A DNA stretch of 64,000 nucleotides from Caulobacteraceae bacterium (GTDB lineage Bacteria > Pseudomonadota > Alphaproteobacteria > Caulobacterales > Aquidulcibacteraceae): positions 1 to 64,000 of the forward strand of contig JADJCG010000013.1 in assembly GCA_016703335.1 (NCBI GenBank), in the 5' to 3' direction. A model generated the notes under the pieces. The model made no database searches. It saw nothing but the letters and a program-made list of their open reading frames with translations, and was not told where the DNA came from. Both the position numbers and the translations under genes were made by a program. Below are positions 17,382 to 26,521 of the stretch, in pieces (positions within the stretch are counted from its first letter, which is position 1; each line of letters begins with the position of its first letter).

Positions 17382-19397
17382 CTACGGGGCGCCGCACGCT
17401 GCTTTGAAATCGTACGGCGCCTCCGCCACGCAATCGGGCCAAGCATTCGTATCGCGCCAGTAGCGCGATAGACCCAGGCGCGTGCAGAGCTGCGGAAATT
17501 CCGGGTTCATGCGGAGCTGGATGGTTTCGCCGATGAACAGGAGTGCGGTTTCGTAGCCAATGTGCGGCCGCGTGGTCTCAAGCGCGCCGGCGCGCCAGGC
17601 GTCGACGTTGTCGAGCGCATCACCAAAGATTGCGAGGGCCGGTCCGGTGAACCCAAGCACGGAGAGCGCCGTCGCCAAGTCGAGCGCGGCGGCCGGCTCA
17701 GCTTCCGCCATCTGCGCGAAGTCGTGGCCGAGTTGCATGAACGCTTCGGGCGAAGGCTGCATCATCAGCTGCTGCATGCGCTCGCCAGCCTTGTAGGATG
17801 CGCTGTCTTTCAAGCCGGGAATGAGCCGCGCGCCATCTTCTCGCAACACTTTAGCTGCGGAAAATTTCCATCCAGCGCCGAAGTGTTGAGCCGCATGAAC
17901 CAGACGAACACGTTGTCCGGATAGCGCTTGGCTGCTTCCTCAAGGATTTCGCGCCCGCTGTCTTTCGAGTGCTTCGACCAGACATTGTAGCCGTGAAACG
18001 CCGCCAGCAGGGGATCGAGTGGATCAAGTTCAAAGGCGCGCGCCTGCTGCGCGTAGCCTTCTTGGACGCGGCCCGTTGACACTAAGAACTGTCCGTGCCG
18101 GAAGAGGAGATGCGGATTGTTTGGCTCTGCCGCGAGCGCCTTTTCGAGCAGCGCCTCGCGCTCGCGCCAGCGCCCAAAGAACTCGCCTTCGAGCGCTGCC
18201 AGCACGGCATACGCCTCGCCCATGGATGGATCGGCGCCGAGCGCGCGTTCGGCCGCTTCACGAGCGTCTTCAGCAAGTCGCGCCCGATCGGTGCGCGACA
18301 AACGCAGCGTCTCAAGCTTCGCGCCCGCGAGCGCCGCCCAAGCGCGGGCAAAATCCGGCGCTTCACGAACGATGCGCTCCAGCGCCGCTGCGCTCGACTG
18401 AATGCAGGGGATGGCGCCGCTGCGCAGGAGCTCACGCGCTTCGAAATAAGAGTCAGACAGCGCCGGCGTCAGCGTCGGTGCTCGCACGCGCTTGGCCTCG
18501 CCGAGCGTGACCTCAAGCGCCTTCGCGACTTCAGCCGCGATCTCTTCCTGCAACGCAAACGTATCGCCCAGATCCCGATCGTAGCGTTCAGACCAGAGCA
18601 CCACACCCGACTCTGCCTCCAGCGAGACTGGCGGAGATGCGAACGCGGTCGTCGGTGCGCCGCACCGAGCCATCCAGGATGTGAGTCGCGTTCAGCGCTT
18701 TCGCCGCGCGAGGCTTGTCCCGCCCGCGGAACGCGAAGCTCGATGTAGCACCGATAACTTTGAGGCCATCGAGGCGCGAGACGGCGTAGAGAATTTCCTC
18801 CGACACGCCATCGGCAAGTGTGCGCGTGGCGCGATCGCGTGCTGGCGTATCGAACGGCAGCACTGCCAGCGTCGGCGTTGTTGCACGCGCTTTGACAGGC
18901 GCCCCGCTGGGATCGAGCGCGTACACGTTCATCAACGTGCGCATCTTCGCCAGCTTGATCTTGCCGCGTGGTTGCAAACGTTCGGCCAGCGCAGGGTCCG
19001 CGTTTGTGTAGATGATCTGCGACACCAGGATTGTGCCTGGTGCGGCCTCAGCCTGCAGGCGCGCCGCGACGTTCACATCATGCCCAAGCAAATCGCCCGT
19101 CGCGGTTTCGGTCACTTCGCCGAAATGAACCCCGAACCGCAGCTTCGCTTCGCGCTCAATTTCACAAAGCGCGATCGCTGCATTCAGCGCATCGTTCGCG
19201 TTGGCGAACTCAAGCATGAGCCCATCGCCCGCCGTATTGAAGATGCGGCCGTTGTGGCGTGCCGTGATCTCACGCGCGTGCCCACGCACGCGCGCAACGT
19301 GCGCCAATGCTTGCGCCGCATCGCGTTCAGCGAGCGCGGAAAAGCCAGCGATATCGACGGATACGATGGCCGCGTGTTTGCGGGGAGCTTCAGCCAT
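17382..19397 (-). CDS. Class III adenylate/guanylate cyclase with TPR region, two frameshifts
   Basis: The N-terminal cyclase domain (about residues 1-165) has the two metal-binding aspartates (Asp15 in VSVDIAG, Asp58 in NTAGDG) and the Asn-Arg pair in DVNVAARLQ, so it could be active. It is followed by the TolB-like segment seen in such proteins (VLPFDTPA ... DGVSEEILYAVSRL ... ATHILDGSVRR) and a long TPR-like helical part. The frame breaks near 18635 (one base extra) and near 17850 (one base missing). The two cancel: 2016 nt, about 671 aa. ATG at 19397. Probably signals through cAMP; the stimulus is unknown. Confidence 0.82.
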
Positions 19398-19474
19398 AGC
19401 GCGATCCAGCTAGCACAAAGCGGCGGAATGACGCCCAATAAATTGGAAAGCTCGCGTACGCCTCACGCACGAAA

Positions 19475-19504
19475 ACGGCGCGCGTCTGGGGGAACGCGCG
19501 CCGT
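19475..19504 (-). terminator. Strong hairpin, likely terminator downstream of hsp20
   Basis: Perfect 11-bp inverted repeat ACGGCGCGCGT / ACGCGCGCCGT with an eight-base loop, followed in the minus direction by TTTTC. Confidence 0.65.
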
Positions 19505-19526
19505 GGTTCGGTCTAGGGAATAAAGT

Positions 19527-19570
19527 GCTCGCCGCGCAGCGCGGGGGGAGGGGATAGCCGCGCGGCGAGC
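19527..19570 (-). terminator. Long GC hairpin just after hsp20
   Basis: GCTCGCCGCGC (19527-19537) pairs perfectly with GCGCGGCGAGC (19560-19570). It begins 12 bases after the hsp20 stop and has no T run, so it may stabilise the mRNA end rather than terminate alone. Confidence 0.5.
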
Positions 19571-19581
19571 GGAAGCGGGGA

Positions 19582-20061
19582 TTAAGCCGCTTCTGTTTCG
19601 TCGTTCGCCGCGTCCACAACCTTCGACTTGGACTTGGCGCCGGCTGTTGAGCCGATTTCGATCTTTCGCGGCTTCAAAAGTTCAGGAAGCTCGCGAACAA
19701 GATCGATGGTCAGCAGACCGTTCTCCAACTTGGCGCCGGCGACGCGAACGTGATCAGCGAGGCCGAAGCGACGTTCGAAGCTGCGCTCAGCGATCCCGCG
19801 ATGCAGAAAGTTACGCTGCTCAGGCGCTTTGCGCTGGCCGGTGACCAAAAGTGAGTTCTGCTTGAACTCGATGTTGAGGTCGTCTTCCGAGAAGCCAGCG
19901 ACGGCCAACTCGATGCGGAAATTGTCTTCGCCGATTTGTTCGACGTTGAAGGGCGGATAACCAGGCGCGGCGTCCAGGCGCGCAGCTTGGTCCATCAGGC
20001 TCGCAATGCGGTCAAAGCCGACGAGCGTGCGATAAAGGGGGTTCAATTCATTCGAAGCCAT
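19582..20061 (-). CDS. Small heat-shock protein, Hsp20/IbpA type
   Basis: ATP-independent chaperone that holds unfolding proteins. The protein is 159 aa. The alpha-crystallin domain runs from about residue 35 to 130, with IELAVAGFSEDDLNIEF, the signature AKLENGLLTIDLVRELPE and LKPRKIEI; the N-terminal FDRIASLMD is typical of the bacterial class A group. The ATG at 20061 follows an AAAGGA ribosome site that is sequestered in a hairpin. Upstream are an RpoH-like promoter and a ROSE-like leader, so heat should act on both transcription and translation. Confidence 0.94.
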   Translation of the reverse strand: MASNELNPLYRTLVGFDRIASLMDQAARLDAAPGYPPFNVEQIGEDNFRIELAVAGFSEDDLNIEFKQNSLLVTGQRKAPEQRNFLHRGIAERSFERRFGLADHVRVAGAKLENGLLTIDLVRELPELLKPRKIEIGSTAGAKSKSKVVDAANDETEAA

Positions 20062-20120
20062 ACGTTTTGTCCTTTCAAAGCGACATACTGGCGCTCCTTT
20101 TGGGAGCAGATTTGCCGGCT
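20062..20120 (-). promoter_or_regulatory. ROSE-like RNA thermometer in the hsp20 leader
   Basis: On the minus strand the AGGA of the ribosome site (20073-20070) pairs with TCGCT (20083-20079), leaving a single bulged G, extended by TGT/ACA pairing, with a TTGAA loop (20068-20085). A second hairpin, GCTCC/GGAGC at 20093-20107, lies just upstream. The bulged-G pairing of a UYGCU strand with the Shine-Dalgarno AGGA is the hallmark of ROSE elements, which open on heating. Confidence 0.72.
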
Positions 20121-20187
20121 GTTTCCGTCCCCGAAGGCGGCGGGCTGGCCAGCGGTGCGACCCCAGCTGGGCGCCGCACAATATGGC

Positions 20188-20215
20188 AGATGGGGGCTCG
20201 AAACGGTCGTTCAAG
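20188..20215 (-). promoter_or_regulatory. RpoH (sigma-32)-like promoter for hsp20
   Basis: CTTGAAC (20215-20209), 13 bases, then CCCCATCT (20195-20188) on the minus strand, close to the heat-shock consensus CTTGAAA/CCCCAT. It predicts a leader of about 120 bases containing the ROSE-like hairpins. Confidence 0.72.
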
Positions 20216-20275
20216 ACCCGGTTCCAGCCCGGCCGTTTTGACAATGTTAGCCCTTCGGGCTTAGCGCTCAGAGCC

Positions 20276-21059
20276 ATGTTGCTGACCCGCCGTTCCGCCA
20301 CGTTTGGATTGGGCCTTGGCCTTGCCGCTTGCGGGCGCTCCGCGCAGAGCGCCGCAGATGCGCCACCACAGGGCTCGCTGGCGTGGGCCATCGCAGGCGA
20401 TTGGCGCATCGATCCAGATCGCGATGATTGGCGCCACCCGCTGCAGACGCTCCTCTTCTGGGGGCTGCAGGGTGACATGAATGTGCTGGAAATTTATCCG
20501 GGCCTTGGTTGGCCTCGCGATCCTCTCCAACAACGTGCACACGCTGATGGCCGCCGGCATCGCCGAGCGTGTGTTCGCCGGAGTGCTCGCAGCGCTAAAA
20601 CCTGGCGGCGCGTTCGGCATCGAACAACACCGCGCGGCCTCCACAGGTCTGCAGGACCCGCTCGCCGGCACAGGCTATGTGCAAGAGGCCTACGTCCGCG
20701 CGCTCGCGCAGGAGGCCGGCTTCGAGTTTGTCGCCGCCAGCGATCTCAACGCCAACGCACGCGATAGCCGCGATCATCCGTTCGGCGTCTGGACGTTGCC
20801 GCCAACGCTGCGTTCCTCGCCGCTTGGGCAAGAAGACGATCCCCGCTTTGACACGGCGCCCTACGAGGCGATCGGCGAGAGCGACCGCATGACGCTCAAA
20901 TCCCGCAAGCCGAGCGGGACTGCCCCGGCGGCGCCTCCAAGCACCCCACAATCCACGCTAAGCCCAAGCTTGACGCTGCCGTCACTCTTGCGGCGGCGGC
21001 TGCCGTGGTGTGTAAGGTGGCCCTCGAAGGCCACTAAGGTCCGGAGGAAACTGCCATGA
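20276..21059 (+). pseudogene. SAM-dependent methyltransferase with internal deletion
   Basis: The N-terminal part (MLLTRRSATFGLGLGLAACG, lipoprotein-like) runs to NVLEIYPGLGW, the SAM-binding start. The sequence then jumps, in another frame, to NNVHTLMAAGIAERVF, LKPGGAFGIEQHRA and the C-terminal ESDRMTLKSRKP. About 90-100 residues that normally lie between (rest of the SAM pocket) are missing at about 20515-20530, together with a frame change. Either a real deletion or an assembly collapse. The reading frame then runs on to 21059, overlapping the SCP2 start. Confidence 0.65.
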
Positions 21060-21355
21060 CGTACGATGAAATCCTGAAGCGCTTCACCGATGGCAACGTG
21101 ACCGTGCCTGGCAAGAAGGTGAAATTCGACTTCGGCGACGCTGGCAAGATCTTCCTCGACGGCGCGGCCGGCAAAGTTTCCGCTGAAGATGCGGCGGCCG
21201 ACACGACCATCAAAGTGAAGCTCGAAGACTTCGTCGACATGGCCGGCGGCAAGCTCGACCCGACCGCTGCGTTCATGCAAGGCAAGCTCCGCGTCGAAGG
21301 CGACATGGGCGTCGCCATGCAGCTGCAAGGCGTGATGGCGAAGCTGCGCGGCTAA
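21056..21355 (+). CDS. SCP2 sterol-binding domain protein
   Basis: A 99-residue single-domain lipid-binding protein. KVKFDFGDAGKIFLDG, the acidic strand TTIKVKLEDFVDM and the FMQGKLRVEGDMGVAMQL signature are typical of bacterial SCP2 proteins. A CCGGAGGAA ribosome site precedes the ATG. It lies directly before a lysophospholipase-like hydrolase, so lipid handling is a reasonable guess. Confidence 0.92.
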   Translation: MTYDEILKRFTDGNVTVPGKKVKFDFGDAGKIFLDGAAGKVSAEDAAADTTIKVKLEDFVDMAGGKLDPTAAFMQGKLRVEGDMGVAMQLQGVMAKLRG

Positions 21356-21359
21356 GCGA

Positions 21360-22301
21360 TTGGCGTTCGTACGCGTTCCTGGCAACGAACCGCCCGATGG
21401 GGCGGAAGAGCATTGGCTTGAAGGCCGTGGCGGCGTGAAGGTGCGGGTATTGACCGCGCCTTCTACGCGCGGCGAAGCGCGCGGCTCTGTCATCGTTGCG
21501 CCAGGGCGCACCGAGTTCATCGAAAAATACTTCGAGGTGATCCGCGAGCTTCAGGCTCGCGGATTCGCCGTCTTCTGCATCGACTGGCGCGGGCAGGGCC
21601 TCTCCGGTCGCGAAGTTGAGAACTCGCTGAAGGGGCACTTCGTCAGCTTCGACGATCCGGTGAACGATCTTTCGACGGCGTTGAAGCTGCTCGCCGATCG
21701 CCTGCCGCGCCCATACATCGGGCTCGCGCATTCAATGGGCGGCGCAATCACGTTGCGCGCGCTAATGACGCGCCGCGTTGAATACGATGCGGCGGCGTTC
21801 TCTGCGCCGATGTGGGGCATTCCAAATTTGACGGATGTCGCCAAGAAATACGTGCGCTTCATGGTGTCTCTCGGCGCGGGCGGACAGTTCGCGCCGAACG
21901 TCGAGAAGAAGTGGAAGCGCGAGAACTTCAAGAAGAACCCAGTTACGCACGACAAAGCGCGCCACGATCGCTGCCAAGGCCTGATCGCTGAAGAGCCGCG
22001 TCTTGCACTCGCCGGCCCCACCAACGGATGGGTCGCTGCGGCGGCCGATGCGACGGAAGGTTTCCGCCAAGGTGGCGCGCTCGCGCACGTGCGCATCCCC
22101 ATCTTGGTTGCGACCGCAGGCGAAGAGCAACTCGTAGACAATGCCGCGCAAGAGGCGGTCGCGCATGAGCTGCCCGATGTGCGCCACATCACCATCGAAG
22201 GCGCCAAGCACGAAATCCTGATGGAAGTCGATCCGATCCGGAATCAATTCTGGGAAGCGTTCGATCAATTGGCGGAGCGCGTCGCGCCCGCGCGTACTTA
22301 A
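21360..22301 (+). CDS. Alpha/beta hydrolase, lysophospholipase-like
   Basis: A 313-residue serine hydrolase. The oxyanion region reads VIVAPGRTEFIEKYFEVI, then CIDWRGQGLSGR, the nucleophile elbow LAHSMGGAIT and the C-terminal catalytic His in EGAKHEILMEVD, matching the PldB/Hydrolase_4 group. No ATG fits; the TTG at 21360, four bases after the SCP2 stop, is used. Probably co-transcribed with the SCP2 gene. Confidence 0.86.
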   Translation: MAFVRVPGNEPPDGAEEHWLEGRGGVKVRVLTAPSTRGEARGSVIVAPGRTEFIEKYFEVIRELQARGFAVFCIDWRGQGLSGREVENSLKGHFVSFDDPVNDLSTALKLLADRLPRPYIGLAHSMGGAITLRALMTRRVEYDAAAFSAPMWGIPNLTDVAKKYVRFMVSLGAGGQFAPNVEKKWKRENFKKNPVTHDKARHDRCQGLIAEEPRLALAGPTNGWVAAAADATEGFRQGGALAHVRIPILVATAGEEQLVDNAAQEAVAHELPDVRHITIEGAKHEILMEVDPIRNQFWEAFDQLAERVAPART

Positions 22302-22313
22302 GCGGAGGCCCAC

Positions 22314-23366
22314 ATGGCCGGAGAGCTTGTTCTAGTCACCGGCGGTTCGGGCTTCATCGGCGCGCACTGCATCGTACAATTGCTGCAAAAGGGCTACCGA
22401 GTTCGCACGACGGTGCGATCGCTCTCGCGCGAGAACGAAGTGCGAGCGATGGTCCGTGAAGGTGGTGTCGAAGCCAGCGAAAATCTCACGTTCGCGGCAG
22501 CCGATCTCATGAAGGATGATGGCTGGTCCCAAGCCGTCGAAGGTTGCACCTACGTGCTCCATGTCGCCTCGCCATTTCCTCCCGCGACGCCGGAGCACGA
22601 GGATGAACTGATCATTCCCGCACGTGACGGTGCGTTGCGTGTGCTCAAGGCCGCGCGTGACGCTCGTGTGAAGCGGGTTGTGCTCACTTCAAGTTACGCC
22701 GCCATCGGCTACGGCCAAAAACCGCAACGCAAGCCCCACAACGAAGAGAACTGGACCGACCCGAACGGTGACGACGTTCGTGCCTACGTGAAATCGAAAA
22801 CGATCGCCGAAAAAGCGGCGTGGGATTTCATCGCCAATCAGGGCGGCTCGCTCGAACTTGCCGTCGTAAATCCGGTGGGCGTCTTTGGGCCAGTGCTTGG
22901 CCCCGACTACTCGACCTCGATCCTATTGGTGCAGCGTCTCATGGACGGCGCCATGCCGGGCGTGCCGCGCCTCTATTTCGGTGCGGTCGACGTCCGCGAC
23001 GTCGCGTGGATGCACATCGAGTGCATGACCAATCCCGCCGCCAAGAGCCAGCGCTTCCTCGCCGTCGCTGGCGACTTCATGTCGATTAAGGACATCGCGC
23101 ACATTCTGAAGCGCCGTCTCGGCTCTGCCGCCAAGCGTGTGCCGACAATGCAGATCCCGGATTTCATGGTGCGGATGGCCGCTAAGCGCGACGCGGCGAT
23201 CGGTTCGATCGTGCCGGAGTTGGGCAAGCGAAAAAATGGCAGCAACGAGAAGGCCAAGCGCCTGCTCGGCTGGAAGCCGATCTCCAACGAAGATTGCATC
23301 GTCGCGACCGCCGAAAGCCTGATCAAACTCGGCCTCTTGAAGGACTCGCCAAAAAAAGCGGCGTGA
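22314..23366 (+). CDS. NAD(P)-dependent epimerase/reductase, dihydroflavonol-reductase-like
   Basis: A 350-residue extended SDR protein: VTGGSGFIGAHCIVQLLQKG at the N-terminus, ADLMKDDGW, LHVASPFP, TSSYAAIGYG and the catalytic YVKSKTIAEK (Tyr-x3-Lys). It resembles aldehyde reductases of the DFR group; the substrate is unknown. It follows the hydrolase gene by 12 bases on the same strand. Confidence 0.88.
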   Translation: MAGELVLVTGGSGFIGAHCIVQLLQKGYRVRTTVRSLSRENEVRAMVREGGVEASENLTFAAADLMKDDGWSQAVEGCTYVLHVASPFPPATPEHEDELIIPARDGALRVLKAARDARVKRVVLTSSYAAIGYGQKPQRKPHNEENWTDPNGDDVRAYVKSKTIAEKAAWDFIANQGGSLELAVVNPVGVFGPVLGPDYSTSILLVQRLMDGAMPGVPRLYFGAVDVRDVAWMHIECMTNPAAKSQRFLAVAGDFMSIKDIAHILKRRLGSAAKRVPTMQIPDFMVRMAAKRDAAIGSIVPELGKRKNGSNEKAKRLLGWKPISNEDCIVATAESLIKLGLLKDSPKKAA

Positions 23367-23439
23367 GTGTCGAAATTGGCTGGCGGTGCGCGTCACTGAG
23401 GCGTGGGTGATAGAACCCAGCTCAGACCTGGAGGGTGCG

Positions 23440-23790
23440 ATGACGCAATATCTGCTTTTGATCTACGCGGAAGAGTCGACGTTCGCAGAGATGACGCCGG
23501 ATCAGCTTTCGACCGAAATGGGCGCTTACGTGGCTTACACGCAGGATATGGCGAAGGCCGGCGTCCTCGTCGCTGGTGATGAGCTTCACCCGGTCGCGAC
23601 CGCGAAAACTGTCAGAGCCCCCGGCGGCAAGCAGAAGGTTGTCGACGGCCCCTTCGCCGAGACCAAGGAAACGCTAGGCGGCTACTACCTCGTGAATGTC
23701 GAGAACATGGAAGATGCGTTGGCATGGGCCGCGAAATGCCCAGGCGCGCGGTACGGGAGCATAGAGGTGCGTCCCGTCGTTATGCGTTGA
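23440..23790 (+). CDS. DGPF-domain (YCII-related) protein
   Basis: A 116-residue protein with the family start TQYLLLIYAEE and the DGPFAETKETLGGYYLV motif that names DGPF proteins. The fold resembles dimeric alpha-beta barrels. Such genes are regularly found next to ECF42 sigma factors, as here: the stop overlaps the sigma gene's TTG start (TTGA). The biochemical role of DGPF proteins is not known. Confidence 0.92.
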   Translation: MTQYLLLIYAEESTFAEMTPDQLSTEMGAYVAYTQDMAKAGVLVAGDELHPVATAKTVRAPGGKQKVVDGPFAETKETLGGYYLVNVENMEDALAWAAKCPGARYGSIEVRPVVMR

Positions 23791-25013
23791 GCCCTGAAGC
23801 GGCCGCCGAGCGCGTGGCGCGCGAGAGCTACGGGCGGTTGCTCGCCATGCTCGCCGCGCGCACGCGCGATGTGGCCGCCGCTGAAGACGCGCTGGCCGAA
23901 GCGTTCGCCGCCGCGCTCTTTGCCTGGCCGCGCGGCGAAGTGCCGGTCAATCCCGAGGCGTGGCTGTTCGCAGCGGCAAAGCGCAAGCTGATCGACGCCG
24001 CGCGCCGCAAGAAAACCGCGGACGAAGGCGAGCAGCAGATCATTCTCGGCATCGAAGAGCTGGAAGCCGAGATGACCGCGACCGATGCGCCCGATCGACG
24101 TCTCGGCCTTATGTTTGCCTGCGCGCATCCCACGATCGAAGAGAGCGCCCGTACGCCGCTGATGCTGCAAGTTGTGCTTGGTTTTTCAGCCGAGCGGATC
24201 GCGGCCGCGTTTCTCGTCGAACCCTCGGCCATGAGCCAGCGCTTAGTGCGCGCAAAGAAGCGCATTCGCGATGGCGGCGTGCGCTTCGATGTGCCCGCGC
24301 CGCGCGAGTGGCTCGCGCGCCTCAGCGCCGTACTCGATGCGATCTATGCGGCGTACACTTCAGGTTGGAGCGATCCCCTCGGCGCCGATCCCGATCGGCG
24401 TGGGCTCGCGGAGGAGGCGATCTGGCTTGCGCGCGTACTTGCCTCGCAAGTTCGCGATGAACCCGAAGTGCTCGGCCTGCTCTCGCTCATGCTGCACCTC
24501 GAAGCGCGCCGCCCAGCACGCCGCGACCGCGATGGCCGTTTCGTGCCTCTCGACGAGCAAGATGTCTCGCTCTGGCGTCGCGATCTCATGGTCGAAGCCG
24601 AAGCAACATTACGCGCCGCCAGCGAAGCCAAGCGCCCAAGCCGCTATCAACTCGAAGCTGCGATCCAATCCGCGCACGCGACGCGCGCCTGGAAAGGCGA
24701 AGCCGACTGGGACGCGATCGTGCTGCTCTATGCAGCGCTTTCCGAACTCACTGGCTCACCGGTCGCGCGTCTCAACTCAGCCGCAGCCATCGCACGCCGC
24801 GACGGACCGGAGCGCGGCCTTGCGGTCGCCGATGACATCGCGCTGCTCAATCCCGCGCTCAACGAGTATCAGCCCTATTGGGCGTTACGTGCAGATTTAT
24901 GCGCGCGTCTCGGCCGCAGCGAAGCGGCGCGAGTGGCGTATGACGAAGCAATTGAGCGCGCGGATGATCGCGCTCTCATCGCTTTCCTCAAACAGCGCCG
25001 CGATGCGCTTTGA
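23787..25013 (+). CDS. ECF sigma factor, ECF42-like, with C-terminal extension
   Basis: A 408-residue sigma factor. Region 2 (about residues 10-75) contains DVAAAEDALAEAFAAAL and NPEAWLFAAAKRKLID; region 4 (about 130-180) contains RTPLMLQVVLGFSAERIAAAF and SQRLVRAKKRIRD. After it comes a long helical domain of over 200 residues ending in TPR-like repeats (RAWKGEADWDAIVLLYAAL). This plan and the adjacent DGPF gene are the ECF42 hallmark; such factors have no classic anti-sigma, and the extension is thought to control activity. The TTG at 23787 is preferred because it overlaps the DGPF stop. Confidence 0.88.
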   Translation: MSPEAAAERVARESYGRLLAMLAARTRDVAAAEDALAEAFAAALFAWPRGEVPVNPEAWLFAAAKRKLIDAARRKKTADEGEQQIILGIEELEAEMTATDAPDRRLGLMFACAHPTIEESARTPLMLQVVLGFSAERIAAAFLVEPSAMSQRLVRAKKRIRDGGVRFDVPAPREWLARLSAVLDAIYAAYTSGWSDPLGADPDRRGLAEEAIWLARVLASQVRDEPEVLGLLSLMLHLEARRPARRDRDGRFVPLDEQDVSLWRRDLMVEAEATLRAASEAKRPSRYQLEAAIQSAHATRAWKGEADWDAIVLLYAALSELTGSPVARLNSAAAIARRDGPERGLAVADDIALLNPALNEYQPYWALRADLCARLGRSEAARVAYDEAIERADDRALIAFLKQRRDAL

Positions 25014-25712
25014 TCAGTTCGGATACGCCCGGGCCAGTTCGCGACGCGCCGCATCGAGATCGCGGCGGAATGCCGGATCAGCGTGCATGCGCGCGATGAT
25101 GCCGGCTGCGAGCACGCGGCCCGCTTCAATGTCGCTCGGGAAGTGATAGCCGCAGATCACGCGGCTATCGCCGTAGTCGCGCCCGCGCTGCAGGATCGCA
25201 TCCGCGCGCGACGGCACGAGTTCGGCCATCACCAACGCCCAGGCCCAGCCGCCGGCGCTATGTCCCGAAGGATACGAGCCGCTGGCTGCCAGCCGTTCAT
25301 CCGGTGCATCGCACTGAATCACGCTCGGATTGTCCAAGAATGGACGGCGGCGTGAATATGCGTCTTTCGCCGCGCCGATGGGCGGGGAAAGCCCATTGGT
25401 CACATCAGCAAAGACACGTGCCGTGCGTGGCAGGCGCGTCTCGACGAACGTGTCGCCAAACACCGGGTTCATCGCCACCCATGGGCTCCATGGAATGTCA
25501 GCGCGCGCCTGCGCGAGACGTTCGGTCGAAACGGTTGGGTGCATTGAGAGGCGATCAGCAGCGGCTTGCGCGGAGTCCGCGGCCGGGGCCGGCCCTGAGA
25601 GCGCCGCGCCATCGATGATCGGCGCCGCCGCGACTGCCGGCCGCGTCTGCGCGACTGCAGGCGCCGAGAGTGCGAGCGTCGCCGCAACAACCAGAGTTTG
25701 AAGTCTAAGCAT
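25014..25712 (-). CDS. Exported PAP2-family acid phosphatase
   Basis: A 232-residue periplasmic phosphatase with a signal peptide ending PAVAQ. All three PAP2 motifs are present: KDAYSRRRPF, GSYPSGHS and SRVICGYHFPSD (catalytic histidines in the last two). It resembles class A nonspecific acid phosphatases (PhoN/PhoC). It is convergent with the sigma factor gene and begins the base after that stop. Confidence 0.93.
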   Translation of the reverse strand: MLRLQTLVVAATLALSAPAVAQTRPAVAAAPIIDGAALSGPAPAADSAQAAADRLSMHPTVSTERLAQARADIPWSPWVAMNPVFGDTFVETRLPRTARVFADVTNGLSPPIGAAKDAYSRRRPFLDNPSVIQCDAPDERLAASGSYPSGHSAGGWAWALVMAELVPSRADAILQRGRDYGDSRVICGYHFPSDIEAGRVLAAGIIARMHADPAFRRDLDAARRELARAYPN

Positions 25713-25821
25713 AGTCTAACCCCTCAGGCGCGGCTGTCGCGCCGCTTGCCCGTGACATACCAGAAATGTCACAAAAGGGAACGCGCGTGCGGCGGAACTT
25801 GGATCATGTATTCAACGTCCG

Positions 25822-26469
25822 ATGACATTGCCGCCACGAAATCCGTCCGACGCCTACACGCGCTTCCGGAAGTCGATGATGATCGACTATGACGCATGGC
25901 GCGAGGGTACTCCATACGACATCGCCGCGCTCTCAGAGATCAGCGATGAAGAGCGCGATCTGCTGACCGAAGAACTCTGTGAGAAAAGCTCACTCGATTG
26001 GCGTGACGTCGAGGCGTTGCGTGCTCTAGCGACACCGAAGGCGCTAAAACGCGTGGGCGTCGCCGCACAAAAGCAGACGGACGGCGGCGGCATCGAAGCT
26101 TTCTTTGATGAAGTGGCGCAAGGCTGGACGCCCGAGATCGAGGCGCGCTTCATCGAAAAGCTAGAGCGCGTGCAATCAATGACCGGTGCGCTGGATCGCC
26201 TCTACGAAATTGCGCAAGCGCACCCAACGCCAGCGGTGATGGAGCAACTCATGCGCAACGCCCGCATTCATTCCGATCCGACCGTTCGCTATTCAATGGG
26301 TGGTTTTCTGTTGGAACTCTCGGGCCACGTCGACACGCGCTACACGTTCGATGCGAATATTCGTCCGCATCTGTTGAACCTAAACAGCGCCGACTACGCC
26401 GAATACAAAGCGGCGGTCGCTTGGTTATCAGAGAAAGTTGCTAACCCGCAGCGGAACCCGGGCGCCTAG
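25822..26469 (+). CDS. Hypothetical soluble helical protein
   Basis: A 215-residue, mainly helical protein with many Glu/Arg pairs, beginning near SDAYTRFRKSMMIDYDAWREG and containing DWRDVEALRALATPKALKRVG, with repeated short helices that recall HEAT-like repeats. No signal peptide or membrane helix. I do not recognise the family. The coding pattern looks real, and the flanks contain no competing gene. Confidence 0.7.
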   Translation: MTLPPRNPSDAYTRFRKSMMIDYDAWREGTPYDIAALSEISDEERDLLTEELCEKSSLDWRDVEALRALATPKALKRVGVAAQKQTDGGGIEAFFDEVAQGWTPEIEARFIEKLERVQSMTGALDRLYEIAQAHPTPAVMEQLMRNARIHSDPTVRYSMGGFLLELSGHVDTRYTFDANIRPHLLNLNSADYAEYKAAVAWLSEKVANPQRNPGA

Positions 26470-26521
26470 CGGAACCGTCAATATTGGCTGCGGTTGAACC
26501 TGAGGTATTCAGGAGACCGAC

